Part shown: one piece after another, positions 32,101 to 43,100 of the stretch
How positions within the stretch are numbered: the stretch's first letter is position 1
How the letters are laid out: each line of letters begins with the position of its first letter
Assembly (NCBI GenBank): GCA_907165275.2
Contig: OU015668.1
Location: forward strand, 10,039,658-10,103,657
DNA from: Zygaena filipendulae
Lineage: Eukaryota > Arthropoda > Insecta > Lepidoptera > Zygaenidae
Length of the DNA: 64,000 nucleotides
Direction of reading: 5' to 3'
The notes under the pieces: generated by a model
Databases searched by the model: none
Seen by the model: the letters and a program-made list of their open reading frames with translations, nothing else
What the model was told of the DNA's origin: nothing
Made by a program: the position numbers and the translations under genes

Positions 32101-35100
32101 ACAAGTATGAATGAAAGAAATACACGGGGTACTTTTCATCCCAGAAAAGCCGCGAAATTAACTTGGGGGACAGCTAGTATCAGTATGATGGTGGTGTGGT
32201 GGTGGTGGGGCGTACCTTCTCCCTGGTGGGCTGGTAGCGCAGGTGCAGCGCGGTGGGGTCCCAGTCCACGGCCAGCAGCACCGGGCGCGGCGCGTGCCGC
32301 TCGCGCAGCGCCCACAGGTGGTGTGGTGGTGTGGTGTGGTGGGGCGTACCTTCTCCCTGGTGGGCTGGTAGCGCAGGTGCAGCGCGGTGGGGTCCCAGTC
32401 CACGGCCAGCAGCACCGGGCGCGGCGCGTGCCGCTCGCGCAGCGCCCACAGGTGGTGTGGTGGTGTGGTGTGGTGGGGCGTACCTTCTCCCTGGTGGGCT
32501 GGTAGCGCAGGTGCAGCGCGGTGGGGTCCCAGTCCACGGCCAGCAGCACCGGGCGCGGCGCGTGCCGCTCGCGCAGCGCCCACAGGTGGTGTGGTGGTGT
32601 GGTGGTGTGGTGTGGTGGGGCGTACCTTCTCCCTGGTGGGCTGGTAGCGCAGGTGCAGCGCGGTGGGGTCCCAGTCCACGGCCAGCAGCACCGGGCGCGG
32701 CGCGTGCCGCTCGCGCAGCGCCCACAGGTGGTGTGGTGGTGTGGTGGTGGTGGGGCGTACCTTCTCCCTGGTGGGCTGGTAGCGCAGGTGCAGCGCGGTG
32801 GGGTCCCAGTCCACGGCCAGCAGCACCGGGCGCGGCGCGTGCCGCTCGCGCAGCGCCCACAGGTGGTGTGGTGGTGTGGTGGTGGTGGGGCGTACCTTCT
32901 CCCTGGTGGGCTGGTAGCGCAGGTGCAGCGCGGTGGGGTCCCAGTCCACGGCCAGCAGCACCGGGCGCGGCGCGTGCCGCTCGCGCAGCGCCCACAGGTG
33001 GTGTGGTGGTGTGGTGGTGTGGTGCGGTGGGGCGTACCTTCTCCCTGGTGGGCTGGTAGCGCAGGTGCAGCGCGGTGGGGTCCCAGTCCACGGCCAGCAG
33101 CACCGGGCGCGGCGCGTGCCGCTCGCGCAGCGCCCACAGGTGGTGTGGTGGTGTGGTGGTGTGGTGGTGTGGTGGTGTGGTGGTGGTGGGGCGTACCTTC
33201 TCCCTGGTGGGCTGGTAGCGCAGGTGCAGCGCGGTGGGGTCCCAGTCCACGGCCAGCAGCACCGGGCGCGGCGCGTGCCGCTCGCGCAGCGCCCACAGGT
33301 GGTGTGGTGGTGTGGTGGTGTGGTGTGGTGGGGCGTACCTTCTCCCTGGTGGGCTGGTAGCGCAGGTGCAGCGCGGTGGGGTCCCAGTCCACGGCCAGCA
33401 GCACCGGGCGCGGCGCGTGCCGCTCGCGCAGCGCCCACAGGTGGTGTGGTGGTGTGGTGGTGTGGTGGTGGTGGGGCGTACCTTCTCCCTGGTGGGCTGG
33501 TAGCGCAGGTGCAGCGCGGTGGGGTCCCAGTCCACGGCCAGCAGCACCGGGCGCGGCGCGTGCCGCTCGCGCAGCGCCCACAGGTGGTGTGGTGGTGTGG
33601 TGGTGTGGTGTGGTGGGGCGTACCTTCTCCCTGGTGGGCTGGTAGCGCAGGTGCAGCGCGGTGGGGTCCCAGTCCACGGCCAGCAGCACCGGGCGCGGCG
33701 CGTGCCGCTCGCGCAGCGCCCACAGGTGGTGTGGTGGTGTGGTGTGGTGGGGCGTACCTTCTCCCTGGTGGGCTGGTAGCGCAGGTGCAGCGCGGTGGGG
33801 TCCCAGTCCACGGCCAGCAGCACCGGGCGCGGCGCGTGCCGCTCGCGCAGCGCCCACAGGTGGTGTGGTGGTGTGGTGGTGTGGTGTGGTGGGGCGTACC
33901 TTCTCCCTGGTGGGCTGGTAGCGCAGGTGCAGCGCGGTGGGGTCCCAGTCCACGGCCAGCAGCACCGGGCGCGGCGCGTGCCGCTCGCGCAGCGCCCACA
34001 GGTGGTGTGGTGGTGTGGTGGTGGTGGGGCGTACCTTCTCCCTGGTGGGCTGGTAGCGCAGGTGCAGCGCGGTGGGGTCCCAGTCCACGGCCAGCAGCAC
34101 CGGGCGCGGCGCGTGCCGCTCGCGCAGCGCCCACAGGTGGTGTGGTGGTGTGGTGGTGGTGGGGCGTACCTTCTCCCTGGTGGGCTGGTAGCGCAGGTGC
34201 AGCGCGGTGGGGTCCCAGTCCACGGCCAGCAGCACCGGGCGCGGCGCGTGCCGCTCGCGCAGCGCCCACAGGTGGTGTGGTGGTGTGGTGGTGTGGTGTG
34301 GTGGGGCGTACCTTCTCCCTGGTGGGCTGGTAGCGCAGGTGCAGCGCGGTGGGGTCCCAGTCCACGGCCAGCAGCACCGGGCGCGGCGCGTGCCGCTCGC
34401 GCAGCGCCCACAGGTGGTGTGGTGGTGTGGTGGTGTGGTGGTGTGGTGGTGTGGTGGTGGTGGGGCGTACCTTCTCCCTGGTGGGCTGGTAGCGCAGGTG
34501 CAGCGCGGTGGGGTCCCAGTCCACGGCCAGCAGCACCGGGCGCGGCGCGTGCCGCTCGCGCAGCGCCCACAGGTGGTGTGGTGGTGTGGTGGTGTGGTGT
34601 GGTGGGGCGTACCTTCTCCCTGGTGGGCTGGTAGCGCAGGTGCAGCGCGGTGGGGTCCCAGTCCACGGCCAGCAGCACCGGGCGCGGCGCGTGCCGCTCG
34701 CGCAGCGCCCACAGGTGGTGTGGTGGTGTGGTGGTGTGGTGGTGGTGGGGCGTACCTTCTCCCTGGTGGGCTGGTAGCGCAGGTGCAGCGCGGTGGGGTC
34801 CCAGTCCACGGCCAGCAGCACCGGGCGCGGCGCGTGCCGCTCGCGCAGCGCCCACAGGTGGTGTGGTGGTGTGGTGGTGTGGGGTGGTGGGGCGTACCTT
34901 CTCCCTGGTGGGCTGGTAGCGCAGGTGCAGCGCGGTGGGGTCCCAGTCCACGGCCAGCAGCACCGGGCGCGGCGCGTGCCGCTCGCGCAGCGCCCACAGG
35001 TGGTGTGGTGGTGTGGTGTGGTGGGGCGTACCTTCTCCCTGGTGGGCTGGTAGCGCAGGTGCAGCGCGGTGGGGTCCCAGTCCACGGCCAGCAGCACCGG

Positions 35101-38100
35101 GCGCGGCGCGTGCCGCTCGCGCAGCGCCCACAGGTGGTGTGGTGGTGTGGTGGTGTGGTGTGGTGGGGCGTACCTTCTCCCTGGTGGGCTGGTAGCGCAG
35201 GTGCAGCGCGGTGGGGTCCCAGTCCACGGCCAGCAGCACCGGGCGCGGCGCGTGCCGCTCGCGCAGCGCCCACAGGTGGTGTGGTGGTGTGGTGGTGGTG
35301 GGGCGTACCTTCTCCCTGGTGGGCTGGTAGCGCAGGTGCAGCGCGGTGGGGTCCCAGTCCACGGCCAGCAGCACCGGGCGCGGCGCGTGCCGCTCGCGCA
35401 GCGCCCACAGGTGGTGTGGTGGTGGTGGTGGTGGGGCGTACCTTCTCCCTGGTGGGCTGGTAGCGCAGGTGCAGCGCGGTGGGGTCCCAGTCCACGGCCA
35501 GCAGCACCGGGCGCGGCGCGTGCCGCTCGCGCAGCGCCCACAGGTGGTGTGGTGGTGTGGTGTGGTGGGGCGTACCTTCTCCCTGGTGGGCTGGTAGCGC
35601 AGGTGCAGCGCGGTGGGGTCCCAGTCCACGGCCAGCAGCACCGGGCGCGGCGCGTGCCGCTCGCGCAGCGCCCACAGGTCCAGCCGCGGCGCCGCCTCGC
35701 CGCCCACGCCCGCCGCCGGCGCTTGCTGCAACACGCACACCGGATAGCTGGCGAGCGGGCTCATCGGGGAGGTCCTAATCGTCAGTTAAGTCAGCGAGGT
35801 GTTCACCTGCAGGTCCTCGGAGAGGCGCGAGCTGTACTGCCGGTTGAACTTGGCCTTGGCGATGGGCGAGCTGGGGTCCGGCGCGCCCGAGCGGGACGCC
35901 GCGCTCGAGCGCCGCCGCCCGCCCCCGCCGCCGCCCTCCGCGCCCGCGCCCGCGCCTGTGGGACACACGCGCTACGAGATAGTATCTGGGTCCGATATCA
36001 AAAATTAAATGCTCCTAAGAGTTGATATAATACGACATGGTGCCGGACGACAGAGTACGAAAAACAAATCCTGTGAATGTAGTCGGTTAGATAGATAATA
36101 AAAAAATAATAGATACCATGACACGTATATTTTAATTTTTCGAATCAATGAAAAGTGCATCAAAGCGGAGGCTCCTGACGTCATGACCCCATATAAACTA
36201 CTGTATAAGCTGTCCCCCGCTGTTTCACCCGCGGTAATTTTGAAGTTTCCGTAGGAATTCTGGGATTAAAAGTACCCTATGTCACTGAGGACTACCGTAG
36301 CTTCCTATGAAAGTAAAAATGTTCAAGATCGGTTCGGTAGATCCAGAGAATAGAATATTCGACGTTACGGTCGCCACTGAAAATCAGTGTCGTGGAACTT
36401 AGTGCCACGGCATAATGCTGAGTGGTAGCCATTTTGGTACCAACTATTCTAGTTTAAGTCTCACAATTGTACTTATTTTATCTTTATGGTATCAAATAAA
36501 CTTTTTTCTATTCTATTCTATTCTATTCTATTCTATGAAGCGCCGCCCGCCGGAAGCAGACCAGCGCCGCATATGTTATTGTAGCCACGTACGTGCCACG
36601 GTACACAAAACTCAACTCGGTACACGACAGCGAACAGTGGCACTCACCGAGCGCGGGCCCGCAGTTGAACACGAGCGGCGCGTCGTCGGCGGGCAGCGCG
36701 CAGCCGCGGCACATGCGCGGCCACGCGCACACGGCGCACCAGCCGCCCGCACCCCCACCCGCGCCCTCCGCCGCGCCCACCACCAGCCGCAGCGTGAACG
36801 GGAACTCGTAGCCGAGGCTGTCGTCGCTGCGCAACGACCGACGAATATCAACAGGGGCATCGACCGACACTCGCGAGTTATATCACTCACAGTCACACAC
36901 ACGTCTGCATATACATATATAAGGTGTGGCAAAATTACCTGCAAATATTTAAAGGGCTGAAAGTACACGTTGCAACAAAAAGGATAAGCGAAAAAATAAT
37001 ATTATAAGTTTGGTAGTTTTTCAGAATATGAGGAAAATAAGTTCATTGAAAAAACATCACCCTAACAACTACATTCACAAGGTACAAATACACGTTGCTA
37101 CTTAATACGTGTACAAGGCACGCGCCATGCAAACACGAGATTGAACTTAATATACCGGCGTGGGGCGATTTTTGTGTAAAGCGATTGAGCGGCACCTCCA
37201 CAGGCTGTTTTCTTTTTGATTGAATTATTTTGTTTGAAAAAAAATTCTTTTATTTTATGAACATTTTTGTACTACATACATATATTGTATACTTTCAACC
37301 CTGTAAATATTTGCAGCTAACTTAGCCACACCTTATACATGGCTCGAAGCGTTATGGTCAATCAAGTTCAGTGCTGTTTCCCCATCCGAAAAGTGTTCAA
37401 TGTGTCTAAAGACGTTGCCTGTTAACTAGTAGGTAACACGAAATAAAGCGACACTCCCCCCCCCCCCCCCCCCCCGGTCTAAATTCGTACTTTTAAGCTG
37501 CTGTAAGCTGTCACTGCTGCCGCCCTGCACGTGTGTAGTGCTGAGCAGTGTAGATGACTCGGCACTCACCAGCCGCCCGTGGTGGGCAGTGGGCGGTGGG
37601 CAGTAGGCAGTGGGCAGTGGGCACTCACCAGTCGGTGGCGTGGTTGACGTGCCTGGGGCGCTGCGGGCGGCTGGTGAGCAGGCGCGCCACCTGGCGCCAC
37701 ACGCGCGCGTACAGCCCGCGCCCGCTGAGCCCGGCGCGCAGCGGCACCACCAGCGGCGCGCCGAACAGCGCCGCCGCGCCGCGCTGCCACCGCCCCGCGC
37801 CGTGGTGGGCAGTGGGCGGTGGGCAGTAGGCAGTGGGCAGTGGGCACTCACCAGTCGGTGGCGTGGTTGACGTGCCTGGGGCGCTGCGGGCGGCTGGTGA
37901 GCAGGCGCGCCACCTGGCGCCACACGCGCGCGTACAGCCCGCGCCCGCTGAGCCCGGCGCGCAGCGGCACCACCAGCGGCGCGCCGAACAGCGCCGCCGC
38001 GCCGCGCTGCCACCACACCGCCGGGCCCTCCGAGCCGCACCGCTTCCTGACATAGCGATCACACATCACCATCACATAAATATATATAATCGAGACATAA

Positions 38101-40108
38101 AACTGTCTTTCCAATAGAGAGGATGGAGAGGAAAAAACACGTTCAGACGGAGACCAAAAATTAAAAAGGTCTCTACAACTTCGGATGTAACACAAAAAAC
38201 AAAAAAAAAACACCACAACTAACTCACTCCTACCTCAAGTCGCATTAGGGAACTTCGTTCCATAAAACGAATGTAGTTAATTTTGTTCCTTTCGTTATTT
38301 AGAGAAGTCTTTTTTAGGGTTCCGTAGCCTAATGGCAAAAACAGAACCCTTATGGATTCTTCATGTCTGTCTGTCTGTCCGTCCATATTATGTTACAGTC
38401 ACTTTTTTCCGAAACTATAAGAACTATACTGTTGAAACTTGGTAAGTAGATGTAAAAAACAAGATATTTTGGGGGTTTCTATACTTAGAACTAAAACTCA
38501 AAAAAATATAGGTCTTCAAAAATGATATTGAGGTTTCAAATATCATTTTTTTCTAAACTGAATAGTTTGCGCGAGAGACACTTCCAACTTCCTTTCCGAA
38601 ACGGTTGGACCGATTTCAACGGAACTTTCACTGTTAATTAGTCGATATTATAAGGAATAAATTATAAATTAGTCCGAAACTTACGCGGGCGAAACCGCGG
38701 GCCACAGCTAGTTACAATATAAGTGCAGACAACAAAACTCACCTGTGCACCGCGATCAGGTACTGTATCTTGCCGCCGGGCGGCGGGCGGCGCTTCGTCT
38801 CGTTCATCCGCCACATGTTGGAGGGGGACGACATGAACTTGACCTTGCCGAGCTTGGGGCTGGGCGGCGCCAGGTCCAGCGACTTGGCGCTGAGCGTGGG
38901 CGAGCCGCCCCCGCCCGCGCCCCCGCCCCCGCCCCCGCCCCTGGGCAGCGAGTTGCAGCGGGAGGCGCCCGAGGGTAAGTCGGTGTATGGGATGTTGCTG
39001 CTCGACAGCGCGAACGTGTTGGGGGGGCTTTGCGACGTCAGCAGGTCCGATCGCGAGCTCTGCAAGTCGAAACAGGTTGAAATCGTAGCTGAATTTTATA
39101 ACCAGACAACGCGTCGGACAAAAGTCTATCGCGAAAGACACGGGAGAACCATAAATATCAACGAGGTTAATTAATTACGAATGTCAACGAATCCCACTTC
39201 TGATCCGATCTGAAGTGGGATTGCGTTGGTATTTTCATTTGGAAAATCAATTTTATATCGTACTTGTGCATTGGTTAAACAAACGTCAATACGTAACAGA
39301 TTTTTAATTACAATAAAAAAAAAATCCTTCACAAAACTATAGACAAAAATCAAAATCTAAAGTGATCTCAAAACAATCTCTAATCAAATCATCAAAAATG
39401 CATCCATTGTAGTGAAGTAATTGCCTTTCACATATCAATTGTCATGCTATATTACCATTTTGGTACAGATCTATTAACTACACACACTCGGTAACTAAGG
39501 ACGTTCGTACAGATACTAAAAATACAGATAAAAAAAGACTAAGTGAAAATTTAATGCAAGACATACTAAATATTTTACTACTTCTAGCTGCAGTTTAGTC
39601 GTATTCTATAAACATTAAACTCCAAAACTAAAAAGACAACATAAAACACAAACTAGAGAATGAAGTACAGTCACCAAAGAGATAAATATGCGCAGTTTGG
39701 AATACCTCGACGGTTGTAAACTAGAGAACGCCCGGGCGGCGTATTTACAAAGTATATACCATCACAGACACAAGAAACGGTGAGAGCTTTCTTATGTATG
39801 TATGTTTAACGAATAAATAGAAGCACACTCAAAACAAAAAATAACGATACAGAACTTGAAAATTTAGAACAAATGTAATGTTTCGTTGAAGGAAAGTATA
39901 GACTGACAAACGCTACTCAAGAACTGGTCACCTCTCTCATCTGTCTCGCTTATACCTCTGAAAAATGAAGAGGACAAACTAAAACATGATCCAGTTTAAG
40001 TATAAGTGTTTATTAACACTATAACTTTTCAAAAAAGTTAACAAAAAAACGTCCAAGTGTTATAACTTTGAACGAAAAACTAGTTTGTATAAGAATTTTT
40101 GAAATATG

Positions 40109-40147
<39 letters not shown>

Positions 40148-43100
40148 CTTTTGTTATTAACTTACTTCGACATCGATTTAGGTTACATAGATAAAATAAT
40201 TCTTCAGCACTTTTCTAAAATACAGATAATGGGTGTTTGTGATACGTATACAATAAATTATGAGGTTTTGACAACGCATAAATATCTCCTTTAATAGCTG
40301 TACATAAAGTTAAGACAAGTGTATCTAGTATTGGCGTGATATCGTTGTATACAATGATATTTTAAGTAAGGATGACGCACCTTCAGTCCTTCATACTACG
40401 CGGCGTTCAAATATTGTTCCTTTATGATGACATTACATGACTTTTACGCGTATTCAGTTTACGAAAGTCAATGGGAATGCTAACACGGAAATCATCGAAC
40501 AGAAAGAGATAGGTATCTATCAACAGTTGCACTTGAAATACGCTATCACCTGTTCGGTTGATCAATCACTGATCCGAGGTTGATCACGTATGACGTCACA
40601 ATCGACGCTATTTTTGTACTGTAGGATACTGCGACAGTCTGTCGGCTATAACGGAACGAATTTCTCCTCAGAGAAGCACTGGGCCAGTGCTGTTAGTTAT
40701 AACGCAACATCCTGTTAGTTCTGGTGAATTATGTGGTGTGGTATCGTGTAGCGTGGTGTCGTGTCGTTCCGTGTCGTGTGGTGTCGTGTGGCGTCTTGTG
40801 GAGTGGTGTGGTATGGAGTGGTGTGGTGTTGTTTCGTGTCGTGCCTAGAGATGGGTTTTGGTCCGGCTTTAATGGCCGTCTATCGGGCATTTACTCAAAA
40901 TGTTCGTAAAATGTAGTGTAGTGTAGTGTGTTGTAGTGTAGTGTGTTATAGTGTAGTGTGTTGTAGTGTAGTGTGTTGTAGTGTAGTGTGTTGTAGTGTA
41001 GTGTGTTGTAGTGTAGTGTAGTGTGTTGTAGTGTAGCGTGTTGTAGTGTAGTGTAGTGTGTTGTAGTGTAGTGTGTTGTAGTGTAGTGTGTTGTAGTGTA
41101 GTGTGTTGTAGTGTAGTGTGTTGTAGTGTAGTGTAGTGTGTTGTAGTGTAGCGTGTTGTAGTGTAGTGTAGTGTGTTGTAGTGTAGTGTGTTGTAGTGTA
41201 GTGTGTTGTAGTGTAGTGTGTTGTAGTGTAGTGTGTTGTAGTGTAGTGTAGTGTGTTGTAGTGTAGCGTGTTGTAGTGTAGTGTAGTGTAGTGTGTTGTA
41301 GTGTAGTGTGTTGTAGTGTAGTGTGTTGTAGTGTAGTGTGTTGTAGTGTAGTGTGTTGTAGTGTAGTGTAGTGTGGTGGCGTGTGGCGTGTGGCGTGTAG
41401 TGGCGGCGCCCGCTAGCGGCTAACCTTGAAGCAGAAGAGTGCGGGCATGCACAGCGAGGAGGGCGCCCCCCGCGCCCCACCACTCACCTCCGCGCCGCCC
41501 CCACCCCCGCCCTCGCCCTCGCCTTCGCAGCTCCACGCGCCGCTCTCCTCCGCTAAGGGACACCGACACCACACATTCCGTTAGCGATGCCAAAGGGAGA
41601 TGGAGACAGAGAAAGAGGGAGAAATCCCTACTAATATTATAAATGCGAAAGTAACTCTGTCTGTCTGTCTGTTACGCTTTCACGCCTAGACGGCTCAACC
41701 GATAATTATGATATTTTGCATACACGTTGTTAGGGGGGGGGGGGGGGGGTACAAAGAAACCAGAATTCCCGCGGGAACTCCGAAATTAACGCGGGTGAAA
41801 CCGCGGACAACAGCTATTACAGAATATACAGGCTGTTATAGAAAGGTGTAGTCATAGTTAACGATTATGTTCACGTTATTATCTGCAAAGATTTGACACA
41901 ATTGACGGAACCAATATAATCAAATAAAGTACCCTAAAAGCAAGATTTGTCTTTATTGTCTGTAAAAAACCTTATTGATGATAAATTTCACTAAACGATC
42001 TCGAGCCCGTCACCTGTAACCGATTTACGACCTACCTAGTGATGTGACATGTTTATTTTGTTGCGAAAGTAGTCATTAAAAGTTTTTTTTCGGTTGTGAA
42101 ATTATGAAGTAAGATTTTTGGGCAAAATACCACGGTCAAAATAATGTATAAGATTACCAGATCACGATATTGAAATATGACTACACCTTTCTGTAACATC
42201 CCGTATAAAGAAGCGACACGGTGTTATTCTGATGAATAAAAATATATTGTTGTAAGTTTCATTAAAATCCATTCAGTAATTTTGCGTGAAAGAGTACATT
42301 CATACATAAAAACTTTCACGTTTGTGATATTAGTAAGGAAGTAACTAGTAAGGATACTGTGGCGTGTAGTAGGGTACCGTGGTCGTGCAGGTCGTGCAGG
42401 TCGGGCAGGTCGGGCTCGGGCGCGCCGTCGCCGGGCTCCAGCGCGGGCGTCTCGTAGGCGGTGAGGTCGGCCGCGCCGCCCGCCGCCAGCCGCGCGTTGT
42501 CTTCCAACACGCGGCCGATGGTCGCGCCGCTCACTTCCGCCACCAGCATGCTGAGCACACACACACATCACGATGGCACGACACGCGTGTCGTCGAGTCA
42601 TCGTTCCTTTTGTCAGGGATGGCACGACACGCGTGTCATTTTCTTTTCATTGGGATGGCACGACACGCGTGTCATCGTTCTTTTCGTTGGGGTGGGCACG
42701 ACACGCGTGACATCCTAATTTTCGTTGGGGATGGCACGACACGCGTGTCACCGTTCTTTTCATCGGAGAGGGCACGACACGCGTGTCATAGTTCTATTCG
42801 TTGGGAATGGCACGACACGCGTGTCATAGTTCTATTCGTTGGGGAGGGCATGACACGCGTGTCATAGTTCTATTCGTTGGGAAGGGCGTGACACGCGTGT
42901 CATAGTTCTATTAGTTGGGGAGGGCATGACACGCGTGTCATAGTTCTATTCGTTGGGAAGGGCGTGACACGCGTGTCATAGTTCTATTAGTTGGGGAGGG
43001 CATGACACGCGTGTCATAGTTCTATTCGTTGGGGAGGGCACGACACGCGTGTCATAGTTCTTTTCATCGGGGATAGCACGACACGCGTGTCATAGTGCTG

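Noticed and set aside
32190..35690. CRISPR-like array
   Set aside because: Eukaryotic intron; monomers are contiguous exon/intron copies with no unique spacers.
32136..35764. Open frames of 1127-1200 codons in all three minus frames and up to 466 codons on the plus strand
   Set aside because: They run through a tandem array whose unit simply lacks stop codons. Only the exon 24 segment (35576-35725) has homology and splice signals.
37623..37797. Second functional copy of USP32 exon 21
   Set aside because: Has a donor but no acceptor in the right phase; using the internal ggcag would shift the frame.
40869..41483. 204-codon minus frame of HYTTT repeats
   Set aside because: Pentamer satellite read in an open frame; the true exon 19 lies only at its upstream end.
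42567..43100. CRISPR-like array from the ~38-bp spacing
   Set aside because: Both palindrome and spacer are repeated, no cas genes, located in an intron.
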